Shown here one piece after another: positions 28,200 through 36,283 of a stretch of DNA of 64,000 nt. A program made the translations under genes and the position numbers. This DNA comes from Paenibacillus sp. FSL H8-0548 (GTDB lineage: Bacteria > Bacillota > Bacilli > Paenibacillales > Paenibacillaceae). Numbering within the stretch: the stretch's first letter is position 1; the number at the start of each line of letters is the position of its first letter. The stretch covers positions 6,935,501 to 6,999,500 of the forward strand of contig NZ_CP152049.1 of the NCBI RefSeq assembly GCF_038630985.1, given 5' to 3'. The notes under the pieces are model-generated. The model was not told where the DNA came from. It saw only the letters and a list, made by a program, of their open reading frames with translations, and made no database searches.

Positions 28200-29468
28200 T
28201 TATGATCGTGCGCTTCTCTTCCTTGCCACAAAAGCCCACAATTTCTGCAAAATATAAACGCCGAGCCACGTCGACAAAATAATAATCAAAGGCATAACGG
28301 TAAAATTATAACGATACTCCGGTACGAACACGAGTCTGATCATCGTCATAAAAATGATAACCGCCGCAAGCATCGCTCCCGTATGTCTCCATCTCCAAAT
28401 CAGCGCAAACAGCGGAATAATGGCACTGTAAATGATGAATAGATGCAGATAAGCTACATTAGGATAAGCTTTATAAATCGGTGAATGCCCCGAGCCAAAG
28501 AACATATGGGTATATGTATATTTGAGCTTGCCAACCGTATACCATTTCACGTATTTCCAAGTCTGCTGCGTAAAGCCCGCCTTAATGCGCGCCCAAGCAT
28601 ATTCATCTTGAGACATGTCGCCTTGAACGACGATTTTGTCTGTATAGTCTTTATCCGGATAAGTACCTGCTTTAAATGGGTTGGACTGAGAAGCCGTCAT
28701 CACAAATTCATTGAGAGAAACGACATTCCGAACCCACCATGGAAGCATGACTGCTGAAAGGCTTAGACCCGTAATAATACCAAGCAATGCGACCTTCTTA
28801 AAAACAGCAAACTTCGATATTTGTCTAATCTTCTGCTCCGATTTGGGCCTAAACCATTGCTGCAGTAAAAACAACCCATACAACGGAACAAATAGCGGCA
28901 AAAATTCGGCTCTGACAAGTACAGTAATGCCTAATAAAACACCCGCCAGTGCAGCATCACGCTTACGCTGCGTTTGAAAGGCATAGAGCTGCATCGCTAA
29001 GTAACCCATAAGAAAGAATAAAGCGAGCGTTTCAGTAAGAACAGCTCCATTCGTCCAAATAAACGGATGATAAATTGCTGAGACAAAAAGCGCTATGATC
29101 GCAACCCATTTGCTTCTAGTCGCCAGCATAGCTATCAAATAAATTAAAACCAAGGTAGCTAAGCTGAACAGAACCTGCACCCACCTTATAAGCGGAAACG
29201 GTTCAACGCCCAGTGGATCGGCGATCAGATACATAGCGGTCATGAATAACGGGTAACCCGGTGTTACCCTCGCATTAGGTATCTCTTCCTTATAAGCGTA
29301 TACACCTGTGTCAAGCAGTCGATTCACCATCTCATCATAATACTTCGTATCATGCGAAATCGTATGCTTAACAGAGGTAAGAAAATCAGCTCTCAGCCAA
29401 AAGGCCAGCAGAAAAATAAGGACGATCGCTATCGTCCATGCTTTGTTTTTTTTAACCCATTCCACCAC
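28200..29468 (-). CDS. GT39/GT-C family membrane glycosyltransferase
   Basis: 422 residues with about 10-11 membrane helices. After helix 1 the loop carries the acidic motif (DTKYYDEM) typical of GT-C enzymes that take sugar from a polyprenyl-phosphate donor on the outer face of the membrane (ArnT/PMT type). Last gene of a set GT2 - DUF2304 - small EamA-like - GT39. The acceptor (wall polymer, lipid or protein) cannot be read from sequence. GTG start. Confidence 0.82.
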   Translation of the reverse strand: MVEWVKKNKAWTIAIVLIFLLAFWLRADFLTSVKHTISHDTKYYDEMVNRLLDTGVYAYKEEIPNARVTPGYPLFMTAMYLIADPLGVEPFPLIRWVQVLFSLATLVLIYLIAMLATRSKWVAIIALFVSAIYHPFIWTNGAVLTETLALFFLMGYLAMQLYAFQTQRKRDAALAGVLLGITVLVRAEFLPLFVPLYGLFLLQQWFRPKSEQKIRQISKFAVFKKVALLGIITGLSLSAVMLPWWVRNVVSLNEFVMTASQSNPFKAGTYPDKDYTDKIVVQGDMSQDEYAWARIKAGFTQQTWKYVKWYTVGKLKYTYTHMFFGSGHSPIYKAYPNVAYLHLFIIYSAIIPLFALIWRWRHTGAMLAAVIIFMTMIRLVFVPEYRYNFTVMPLIIILSTWLGVYILQKLWAFVARKRSARS

Positions 29469-29500
29469 GTTCGTTAATCCCCCCTCATACTAGCAGCCGC

Positions 29501-29845
29501 TTATTTCCATGCCAGTACGATGACGCCAGTCAAAATAATGGCAGCCCCGATCCAGCGCTGGAGCGGAACTGATTCATGAAAAATGAAAACTGCTGCTACT
29601 AAAGCAATAACATAAGCAAGACTTTGAAGCGGATAAGCCAAGCTAAGCGGCAGCTTCTTAAGTACATACAGCCACAACACGGTTGCTATTCCATACAATA
29701 CTAGCCCCGACCATATATGCGGCGACCAGAGCAAAGTGATCCAAGAATCGCCCTTAGCCGTATCAAGCTTGTTCATCCCAGCTTTCCACAGCAGCTGTCC
29801 GGATACGAGCAGCAAAATATTAAAGAACAATACAATATATGCCAT
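29501..29845 (-). CDS. Small EamA/SMR-like four-helix transporter
   Basis: 114 residues, four helices, with GQLLWKAGMNKL and LPLSLAYPLQSLAYVIALVAA. Similar in layout to ArnE/ArnF, which flip undecaprenyl-phosphate-linked aminoarabinose. Starts inside the stop of the DUF2304 gene (TAATG). Context points to a flippase for a lipid-linked sugar rather than drug efflux; inference. Confidence 0.75.
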   Translation of the reverse strand: MAYIVLFFNILLLVSGQLLWKAGMNKLDTAKGDSWITLLWSPHIWSGLVLYGIATVLWLYVLKKLPLSLAYPLQSLAYVIALVAAVFIFHESVPLQRWIGAAIILTGVIVLAWK

Positions 29846-30189
29846 TAGGAATCCGACCTTTTTCGTTCATGTAATTCGTGGTGCAAAATACCAAGCTCTT
29901 GGGTAAGCCGGATAACCTTCTCCGATAATTTGGAAACAATGACTGTAAGATGAAGAATCAACATAATGCAAAACAAAATACCGACTAAAAACAACAAAGC
30001 CGGTGCATAATTAATGCCTATCGCATGTGCCAGCGTATCAATAATTTGAACGCGCACAGACAGAATCAACATTACAACTCCAAATAACAGCCAGAGCATG
30101 GAGTACTGCTCTCTCAGCAATCTACGGTTAATCAACATAATCAGCACGAACAGAAATCCTACACTTGTGATAATCCACAAGGCTTGCAT
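29845..30189 (-). CDS. DUF2304 family membrane protein
   Basis: 114 residues: three membrane helices, the RREQYSMLWLLFGV segment that marks the family, and a cytoplasmic coiled-coil tail of about 35 residues. Function unknown; genes of this family commonly sit beside GT2 polyprenyl-phosphate glycosyltransferases, as here, and may anchor or regulate them. AAGGAGG ribosome binding site. Confidence 0.85.
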   Translation of the reverse strand: MQALWIITSVGFLFVLIMLINRRLLREQYSMLWLLFGVVMLILSVRVQIIDTLAHAIGINYAPALLFLVGILFCIMLILHLTVIVSKLSEKVIRLTQELGILHHELHERKRSDS

Positions 30190-30234
30190 GGTGTATCCTC
30201 CTTAAAGTTATGCTTCTTGAGCATTAGCCTTGCG

Positions 30235-31017
30235 TTACGATTGAACCTCGACCGGCTTCGTCGCCTTTAAGCTCCGAATAAACAGCGCCAACGTAACCTT
30301 AATCATATAATATACCGAACGCACTGCATTTATTGATGACTTGCCGCCCGTTCGAGCGTCCATGATCACAGCAACCTCGCTCGTACGCAGTCCGCTGCGA
30401 TGGATCAGCACAATGGAATCCACCTCAGGGTAGTCCGTGGCATAATCGCTTTGGAAAACAGATATTGCACGTTTGTTGGCAGCTCGGAAACCCGATGTTA
30501 CATCTAAGACACGCTTATGTGTCATCGCGCTAACAATTGTAGACAATATTTTGATTCCTGCTCTTCTTGAAGCAGAGGAGAGGAAGCCAGTTTGTTCAAT
30601 AAAACGTGATCCAATCGCCAAATCCGCTGTGCCGCTAAGCACAGGAGCCAATATAAGATGAAGCTGCTCTGCTTTATGCTGTCCGTCTCCATCCACTTGA
30701 ACGGCCACATCATAGCCATAGCGATGAGCATAACGATACCCGGTCTGCATAGCGCCGCCAATTCCCAGATTGGTTGGAAGAGTAATAACTGATGCGCCAT
30801 TCGCTTCAGCAACCTCGCGAGTACGGTCCTTAGAGCCGTCATTAATGACTAATATATGAGCAGCCGGACAATGTGTCTTCACATCCTGAATCACGTGGCT
30901 AATACTGAGCTCTTCATTATAAGCCGGAATAATGATCAGTATTTTCGAAGATGTCAAACCTTGCCGCAGGGACTCTCCCGTTATCTTGCTGTCCTTTTTC
31001 GTAATGACTGCGTTCAC
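30235..31017 (-). CDS. GT2 polyprenyl-phosphate glycosyltransferase (DPM1-like)
   Basis: Transfers a sugar from a nucleotide donor to polyprenyl phosphate on the cytoplasmic face. 260 residues from GTG 31017 (GGAG 10 bases upstream); codons to 31062 overlap the promoter region. GT-A fold with IIIPAYNEELSI, the VQVDGDGQHKAEQL donor motif and DVTSGFRAANKRA. No C-terminal membrane helices, so the DUF2304 neighbour may supply the membrane anchor. Confidence 0.88.
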   Translation of the reverse strand: MNAVITKKDSKITGESLRQGLTSSKILIIIPAYNEELSISHVIQDVKTHCPAAHILVINDGSKDRTREVAEANGASVITLPTNLGIGGAMQTGYRYAHRYGYDVAVQVDGDGQHKAEQLHLILAPVLSGTADLAIGSRFIEQTGFLSSASRRAGIKILSTIVSAMTHKRVLDVTSGFRAANKRAISVFQSDYATDYPEVDSIVLIHRSGLRTSEVAVIMDARTGGKSSINAVRSVYYMIKVTLALFIRSLKATKPVEVQS

Positions 31018-31072
31018 TTCATCACCACTCCATAAATCATAGTTGGGCACGCCGATGCGCACAATTATATCA

Positions 31073-31102
31073 ATTCTACTTGATTAGTCTATCAGAATGC
31101 AA
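31073..31102 (-). promoter_or_regulatory. Sigma-A-like promoter of glycosylation cassette
   Basis: Minus strand TTGCAT (31097-31102), 18 bp, TAGAAT (31073-31078). A TATAAT lies 9 bases further on and is an alternative -10. Confidence 0.55.
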
Positions 31103-31209
31103 TAAAAATGATTGTGAAATTGTGTAAAAAATGTACAAAAACCACGGATATGAGATGAATTTTTTTCCTAAACTAGCATTTTATATCTAGTAAATGAGAG
31201 GATTTCATG

Positions 31210-31257
31210 AAAAAAAATACCGCCTGGCGATCAGCTTTAGCTGGTACCAGACGATAT
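31210..31257 (-). terminator. Terminator of trxA
   Basis: ATATCGTCTGG / CCAGGCGGTAT stem (one G-T pair), inner AGCT pairing, then eight T on the minus strand. Confidence 0.85.
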
Positions 31258-31286
31258 TTAGACGTTCATTCACATGAAAAGGTTGC

Positions 31287-31598
31287 TTACATTTGACCAG
31301 AGATTTTTGCTTTCAATGCGTCTTTGCTTTGTACGCCCACCATTTTGTCAACGGGTTGACCGTCTTTGAACAAAATAAGGGTAGGAATACTCATGACGCC
31401 GAATTGGGAAGCGAGTTCTGGCTGCTCATCCACGTTGATTTTTGCAATTACAGCTTGGCCTTCCAGCTCTGTAGCAAGCTCCTCAACGATCGGAAGCTGC
31501 ATTTTGCAAGGTCCGCACCATGGTGCCCAGAAATCTACAAGGGAAACGCCGCTTTGAATGCTCTCGGTAAAGTTTTCTTTTGTCAATGCTACTGCCAT
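31287..31598 (-). CDS. trxA: Thioredoxin
   Basis: General disulfide reductase, 103 residues from ATG 31598. Active site WCGPC at about residues 27-31, conserved cis-Pro in MSIPTLILFKDG. Cytoplasmic, no signal peptide. It follows an Rrf2-family regulator on the same strand with a 73 bp gap and is followed by a terminator. Confidence 0.97.
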   Translation of the reverse strand: MAVALTKENFTESIQSGVSLVDFWAPWCGPCKMQLPIVEELATELEGQAVIAKINVDEQPELASQFGVMSIPTLILFKDGQPVDKMVGVQSKDALKAKISGQM

Positions 31599-31671
31599 GT
31601 CAATCATCCTCTCCAAACTATGTGTATGATTAAGGGATTACCCGTCTCACCGCTTATTGAAACACCATCAG

Positions 31672-32091
31672 CTAATCGCATGCGTGAATTTTCTTCAACA
31701 CATCTTGAATGGTAATCGCTTGAAAATGGTTCTCCAGCTGCTTCTCCGCTGTACAGAATATACCGAACATAACTTGCGTCATATTCGAGCCTACGACACA
31801 ATCCATTTCTGGATTGCCTGAGCACCAGCTTGGAATAAGCGAGCCTTGTGCCATCACCCGATAAATATCGGCTAGTGTTACAACATTTGGATCAATCGTC
31901 AGCCTATAGCCTCCGCCTGAGCCTTCACGTGTATCCACGTATCCGCTGCGGCGCAAGCCACTCATCACCTTCCGAATACGTGCAGAATGTGTGCCAACAT
32001 TCTCGGCAATCATATCGCTGCTCGCCATTCTCTCTGGCAAATAAGCCAAGTAAACGAGACTGTGTACGGCAATCGTAAATTCGCTGTTCAC
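31672..32091 (-). CDS. Rrf2 family transcriptional regulator
   Basis: 139 residues: winged helix (about 1-70, wing GSGGGYRL) and a dimerisation helix. Cysteines 90, 98 and 113 could bind an Fe-S cluster or sense thiol stress, but their spacing differs from IscR (C-X5-C-X5-C). Likely autoregulated: an inverted repeat overlaps its -10. The tandem trxA suggests a redox role; inference. Confidence 0.88.
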   Translation of the reverse strand: MNSEFTIAVHSLVYLAYLPERMASSDMIAENVGTHSARIRKVMSGLRRSGYVDTREGSGGGYRLTIDPNVVTLADIYRVMAQGSLIPSWCSGNPEMDCVVGSNMTQVMFGIFCTAEKQLENHFQAITIQDVLKKIHACD

Positions 32092-32114
32092 TGTTACGAG
32101 CCTCCCTGCTTTGT

Positions 32115-32149
32115 ACTGTAATTTTATCAGTTACAGTTACATTTGTCAA
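32115..32149 (-). promoter_or_regulatory. Promoter and operator of rrf2(-trxA)
   Basis: Minus strand TTGACA (32144-32149), 17 bp, TAAAAT (32121-32126). ACTGTAA and TTACAGT (32115-32137) form a perfect 7 bp inverted repeat with 9 bp spacer over the -10; GTAAC is also repeated in tandem. Confidence 0.78.
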
Positions 32150-32380
32150 TAGCCGGGTTGCCTGATTCCTTCTTTAGCATACAGCTGTGTCCATGGAGTT
32201 ATTCTCCATCAAAATTTGGATGAAAGCCCTAAAGTATTTTTTCGTACATTGTCATGATTGAGCGCTCATGTTGAATAAATATGAATAGTGTACTCTCATT
32301 CGAGTTCGTCGTACAACATTGTAAGTCACAGGCTTCCTAAACTAGTTTTACTTTGTAAAACTTTAAGGAGGTGATGCATA

Positions 32381-32590
32381 ATGGCATTATTTTGGAATCG
32401 ATGGCTACCCGTGCGAACAGAAGGAGGCACTAGATCGGAATTAATTGACCGATTGCAGGCCCATTTCAAAGCAAATGGCTTGAAAACCAAAGTTACCATT
32501 GAAGGCAATTCCTTGAAAAGGATTCATGTGCTTAAAAAGGACGCCGAACTTGCCAAGGTATTGCTCGATGCCTTTGATGAGGAGCACTAA
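32381..32590 (+). CDS. Small protein of unknown function
   Basis: 69 residues (MALFWNRWLPVRTEGG...). Mixed alpha/beta pattern, about 20 charged residues, no membrane helix. The ATG follows AAGGAGGTG by 8 bases and the coding region uses the same codons as its neighbours, so I take it as real. Family not recognised. Stands alone between the divergent rrf2 gene and the converging SMR pair. Confidence 0.7.
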   Translation: MALFWNRWLPVRTEGGTRSELIDRLQAHFKANGLKTKVTIEGNSLKRIHVLKKDAELAKVLLDAFDEEH

Positions 32591-32631
32591 ACAGATGACG
32601 GCACAGCTTCTGTACGATTCTAAGCTATGCC

Positions 32632-32663
32632 AAGCAGCAGGCTGCCGAAGGGCAGCCTGCTGC
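32632..32663. terminator. Strong hairpin between converging genes
   Basis: Perfect 14 bp stem AGCAGCAGGCTGCC with a GAAG tetraloop; no T tract, so termination is less certain. Confidence 0.5.
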
Positions 32664-32749
32664 TATAGTGTCTGATTAGGACGAGCGTCCAGTCATAGAG
32701 GAGTGCCTTATCCAGCGATAGCCCTTGCGAACACTGTCAGCATTCAAAA

Positions 32750-33067
32750 TCACCCGCTAACGACTTTTAATCCAATAACTCCAGAAATAATCATAGTTAA
32801 GAATAACATTTTCCGCCAGTCCCGAGACTCGCCAAATATGAACATACCTAGAAGCACGCTGCCAATTGAGCCTATTCCTGTCCATATTCCATAGGCAGTA
32901 CTAATGGGTATGGTTTGAAGAGCTTTAGATAAGAAGTAAAAGCTAACAAATCCTGCGCCAATTGCGCCTACCGTACCCTTCCAACGCTTAAAGCCGTCGG
33001 AGAGCTTCATAAAAGTAACGCCGCCGACCTCGCCTAAGCCGGAAATAATCAAGAAAACCCAAGCCAT
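32750..33067 (-). CDS. SMR family transporter, second subunit (Gdx/YkkD/YvdR-like)
   Basis: 105 residues from ATG 33067, which lies one base after the stop of its partner. Four helices with the proton-coupling Glu13 in ISGLGEVGG and the AYGIWTGIGSIGSVLLG helix. Pairs of SMR genes form heterodimers with opposite membrane orientation. Codons to 33088 overlap the partner's end and are not needed. Confidence 0.88.
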   Translation of the reverse strand: MAWVFLIISGLGEVGGVTFMKLSDGFKRWKGTVGAIGAGFVSFYFLSKALQTIPISTAYGIWTGIGSIGSVLLGMFIFGESRDWRKMLFLTMIISGVIGLKVVSG

Positions 33068-33068
33068 A

Positions 33069-33479
33069 TTACGTACCCACCTTTTCACGATCTTTGTTGT
33101 CTATAACTGCCGTTTCGATTGAAGACGACTCCTGAGCCTGCGCTTCCGCAGCCAGCGGCTTTTCCTTGGAGACCAGCTTGAGTCCAACAATGCCTCCAAC
33201 TAACAAAGCGATAAAAAACAAACGCCAAAAATCTGCTGGCTCATGCAGCACAAGTATGCCGGCGATTACCGTACCTACCGTACCAATACCTGTAAACATA
33301 GCATAGGCCACGCCTATTTCAATGGTACGCATCGCACGAGCAAACAACATAAAGCTGGCTGCCAGCAGTACTATCGTAATGAGACTCGGCACAAGCAGCG
33401 TAAAGCCCTCCGAGTATTTCAGCCCGAACGTCCAGCCAACCTCTAGAAAGCCTGCTAAAAGTAAAAATATCCATTGCAT
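33069..33479 (-). CDS. SMR family transporter, first subunit (Gdx/YkkC/YvdS-like)
   Basis: 136 residues: four helices with Glu13 (AGFLEVGWTFGLKYS) and AYAMFTGIGTVGTVIAG, then a 30-residue polar tail absent from most SMR proteins. The core is very close to guanidinium exporters (Gdx). No guanidine riboswitch was seen; instead the operon starts with a TetR regulator, the layout of B. subtilis yvdTSR. Confidence 0.88.
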   Translation of the reverse strand: MQWIFLLLAGFLEVGWTFGLKYSEGFTLLVPSLITIVLLAASFMLFARAMRTIEIGVAYAMFTGIGTVGTVIAGILVLHEPADFWRLFFIALLVGGIVGLKLVSKEKPLAAEAQAQESSSIETAVIDNKDREKVGT

Positions 33480-33485
33480 TCTCGT

Positions 33486-34091
33486 TCAATCCTCTCTCGC
33501 TGTCATCGTCCAAAGCTGCCATAATGATTTCCAGGTCATTTGCTTCCTTTTCTCAAACAGCTCTTCCTCATATAATTGGTTTTCAACCAGCATTCCATCG
33601 ACACATACGTAAAAGGAGGCAATCAAACGTTCCTCCTCCTGACCGTTAAACAGCCCCGCACTTGCTCCTTTGTGCAGCACATCAGCGATACCCTCCGTCA
33701 GTTCTTCCTCGTAGCGCATTAAATCCTGCCGCAGCTGGTCACGCAAATGCCGAGGGGGAACTAATATCGTCCGCTTCAAAAAAGCCTGGCCGGTCGTCAT
33801 ATGATTTAAGTCGGTAAAAAAAACAAACAGTCGATAAAGCTGCTGTTCACTGGATACGAACTCAATGTCACGAAGCAGCTTAAAATATTGCTCTCGTTCC
33901 TCTTCGATCACTTCTTGAATGAGCTGTAGAAACAGCTGCTCCTTCGATTTATAATGCGCATAAATGGATGGCGTCTTGATGCCAACCGCTTTGGCAATTT
34001 CTGATAAGGACGCTCCCTCATAGCCAGACTCCGTAAACATCGTTAATGCCGCCTGCTTAATGCGTTCTGCTGTAGAAGGCTCTGTAGTCAA
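33486..34091 (-). CDS. TetR/AcrR family repressor of the SMR pair
   Basis: 201 residues: N-terminal helix-turn-helix (about 8-55, TKSGYEG-like MFTESGYEGASLSEIAKAVGIKTPSIYAHYKSK) and an all-helical ligand domain. TTG start at 34091 after GGAGGG. Six bp before the first SMR gene, so co-transcribed; a palindromic operator sits just after the predicted start of transcription. Confidence 0.9.
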   Translation of the reverse strand: MTTEPSTAERIKQAALTMFTESGYEGASLSEIAKAVGIKTPSIYAHYKSKEQLFLQLIQEVIEEEREQYFKLLRDIEFVSSEQQLYRLFVFFTDLNHMTTGQAFLKRTILVPPRHLRDQLRQDLMRYEEELTEGIADVLHKGASAGLFNGQEEERLIASFYVCVDGMLVENQLYEEELFEKRKQMTWKSLWQLWTMTARED

Positions 34092-34128
34092 GCTTCATCC
34101 CTCCTATTCCATCTATCCGTTCCCTTGC

Positions 34129-34142
34129 CTAACGAACGTTAG
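34129..34142. promoter_or_regulatory. Probable TetR operator
   Basis: Perfect inverted repeat CTAACG-AA-CGTTAG, placed at about +3 to +16 of the promoter below, typical of TetR autoregulation. Confidence 0.7.
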
Positions 34143-34151
34143 TTTAACGAA

Positions 34152-34180
34152 ATTGTAAAACGAATACCGTCAAAAGTCAA
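34152..34180 (-). promoter_or_regulatory. Sigma-A promoter of tetR-SMR operon
   Basis: Minus strand TTGACT (34175-34180), 17 bp, TACAAT (34152-34157). Confidence 0.78.
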
Positions 34181-34198
34181 CAGGTAAACACCCCATAA

Positions 34199-34247
34199 TA
34201 AAAAGCCATGCGCTCTCCTATTCTAAAGAGGAGCAGCCGCATGGCTT
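34199..34247 (-). terminator. Terminator of hisC unit
   Basis: AAGCCATGCG / CGCATGGCTT outer and GAGGAG / CTCCT inner stem, T tract on the minus strand, 3 bp after the stop of the membrane protein gene. Confidence 0.88.
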
Positions 34248-34249
34248 AC

Positions 34250-34690
34250 TTATTCGTTCTTTTTCGCTCGATTATATTTGTCATACAGCATCCAGCAGCC
34301 ATTCACAAGCATGCCTAATCCAATGCCTAACACAATAACAAGGATATTCAAAATTAGAAAATAGACGAGCAGCAGTCCAAAGTCCGCGTTGTTGTCAGAC
34401 TGGGGGAGCACTTTGCTGAGCACAAATGCTAGAAGAACGCTAAACGGAATCCAGAACAAGAAAATGAAAGCTGGGAAGTACCAATGCCGATTCCGGAATA
34501 GCTTCACAATTGGCAGGGCAAACGCAATAATCATAATCGCGCAGATGATATAGCTCCGCTTTATAACTCCACTGTTAAAGTATGCAGCATACAAAAACAA
34601 ATTGCCCGCTCCCGCATAGATCGCACTGAGCAGAAGTACCCGCTTCATCGATCGTCTGAACAGCATTTGATCCTTCTCGTGCTCTGCCAT
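34250..34690 (-). CDS. Four-helix membrane protein of unknown function
   Basis: 146 residues with four hydrophobic segments (about 15-35, 45-62, 70-92, 105-130), charged ends and no catalytic motif that I recognise. The ATG lies within the hisC stop (TAATG), so the two are translated together, though no histidine link is implied. Paenibacillus-type conserved hypothetical. Confidence 0.75.
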   Translation of the reverse strand: MAEHEKDQMLFRRSMKRVLLLSAIYAGAGNLFLYAAYFNSGVIKRSYIICAIMIIAFALPIVKLFRNRHWYFPAFIFLFWIPFSVLLAFVLSKVLPQSDNNADFGLLLVYFLILNILVIVLGIGLGMLVNGCWMLYDKYNRAKKNE

Positions 34691-35751
34691 TACACGCCTA
34701 CAATCTCATGAAGCGCTGCAATAAAAGCATCCATCTCTTCATCCGTTCCGATGCTCACCCGCAAATAGTTATCGATCCGAGGCTGATTGAAATAGCGAAC
34801 CAGCACACCTTTATCACGCAGCTGCTGGAATATTTCCTTAGCTTCAATCTCTTTATGTGAGATAAAAACAAAGTTGGCCTTTGAATCGGTAGCCTTAAAA
34901 CCCATTTCGAGAAGCTGCTCCGTCACACGCTCACGTGTAGCGATAACCTTCGCCGTCGTCTCATGGAAATAAGCATCGTCCTCAAGCGAAGCAACAGCAC
35001 CAGCCAAAGCGAGTCGATCAAGCGTATAGGAATTGAATGAGTTTTTGATGCGATTCAATCCATCAATCAACTCCTCGCTGCCGAATGCAAAGCCTACGCG
35101 CAGGCCTGCCAAGGAACGGGACTTCGAGAGCGTCTGAACGACGAGCAGGTTCGGATAGTCTTTAATCAGCTCAATAGCCGACTGTCCTCCAAAATCGATG
35201 TACGCCTCGTCGATAATGACTGCCTGATCGGGATGGCTGGCAAGCAAGGTGCGAATCTCATCAAGCGAGAGCAATTGAGCCGTTGGCGCATTCGGATTCG
35301 GAATGATGATTCCGCCATTATCCGAATGGAAAGCTTCCACATGTACGCGAAACTGCTCGTCGAGCGCTATAAGCTCAGCACTTAAACCATAGAGCTTCGC
35401 ATACACCTTATAGAAGCTGTATGTAATATCCGGAAACAACAGTTTTTTTGCCGGATCAAAAAAAGCAGCAAACGCAAATGCCAATATTTCATCAGAACCG
35501 TTGCCAACAAATACCTGCTCTTCTGGCAAACCATAATAGGCCGCTGCTGCCCTCACAAGCACCTCGCAGGTAGGATCGGGATAAAGACGCAAATCTTCGT
35601 TAGTCGCCCCCACAATCGCAGCAATCGCCTTAGGAGAAGGCGGATAAGGATTTTCATTCGTATTCAGCTTAATATACACTTTGTCCTTCGGCTGTTCGCC
35701 AGGCACGTAAGGAACGAGCGAAGCGGTCAGTGGACTCCAAAATTTACTCAA
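34690..35751 (-). CDS. hisC: Histidinol-phosphate aminotransferase
   Basis: PLP aminotransferase of fold type I that converts imidazole-acetol phosphate to histidinol phosphate; in Bacillus it also serves Tyr/Phe. 353 residues: NENPYPPSP near the start, PNPNAPTAQ, DEAYIDFGG and the PLP-lysine motif TLSKSRSLAGLRVGFAF. TTG start after GGAAGAG. It is outside a his operon. Confidence 0.95.
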   Translation of the reverse strand: MSKFWSPLTASLVPYVPGEQPKDKVYIKLNTNENPYPPSPKAIAAIVGATNEDLRLYPDPTCEVLVRAAAAYYGLPEEQVFVGNGSDEILAFAFAAFFDPAKKLLFPDITYSFYKVYAKLYGLSAELIALDEQFRVHVEAFHSDNGGIIIPNPNAPTAQLLSLDEIRTLLASHPDQAVIIDEAYIDFGGQSAIELIKDYPNLLVVQTLSKSRSLAGLRVGFAFGSEELIDGLNRIKNSFNSYTLDRLALAGAVASLEDDAYFHETTAKVIATRERVTEQLLEMGFKATDSKANFVFISHKEIEAKEIFQQLRDKGVLVRYFNQPRIDNYLRVSIGTDEEMDAFIAALHEIVGV

Positions 35752-35830
35752 TGTCTACTCTTCCTTTCATGATCGGCATTTCAAACGCCAGCTTTAGTTT
35801 AACATGCGCCATTCAGCAGCCCTATTCAAG

Positions 35831-36283
35831 TCAGACAGGACGGACAGCAGCCCTTAACATGAGTAAGCCAATTAACGCTCCAAACGTATTTAGAATAATA
35901 TCGTCAATATCGAAGCTGCCTAGACGTGTAACCATCTGAGCAGCCTCGACAATGGTAATCAACATAATGGTTGCAGCAGTAAGCCGCAGCACGCTTCTGT
36001 ACTTTTTATTTAGCAGCGGCAAGAAAACACCGATCGGTATGAACAGAACGACGTTGCCGAATAAATTTTTGAACCAAGTTTCAAAATTAAAATGATCGTA
36101 ATGAATGATATACTTCTTAATGGTATAAAACGGTACGATATTGTAGCTGTACCCTTCGCCAAAATAACGGTTGCGATAAAATAATAGCCAACCCATAATA
36201 AGCGCATAACCAAAGGCGATGATAATAATAAGTGCATTAAGCAGAAAGCTTTTGAAATGAGCATTTGGGTACAGGCGCATCAT
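35831..36283 (-). CDS. VanZ family membrane protein
   Basis: 150 residues, four to five helices, with NIVPFYTIKKY, the GNVVLFIPIGVFLPLL block and the SFDIDDIILNTFGALIGL signature that define VanZ. VanZ gives low teicoplanin resistance in enterococci; the role of chromosomal homologues is unknown. Begins at the base after the phosphatase stop; GGAGG ribosome binding site lies in that gene. Confidence 0.9.
   Translation of the reverse strand: MMRLYPNAHFKSFLLNALIIIIAFGYALIMGWLLFYRNRYFGEGYSYNIVPFYTIKKYIIHYDHFNFETWFKNLFGNVVLFIPIGVFLPLLNKKYRSVLRLTAATIMLITIVEAAQMVTRLGSFDIDDIILNTFGALIGLLMLRAAVRPV

Noticed and set aside
34092..34200. Guanidine riboswitch before the SMR operon
   Set aside because: No ACGR or paired stem pattern of the ykkC or mini-ykkC classes; a sigma-A promoter and palindromic operator explain the region.
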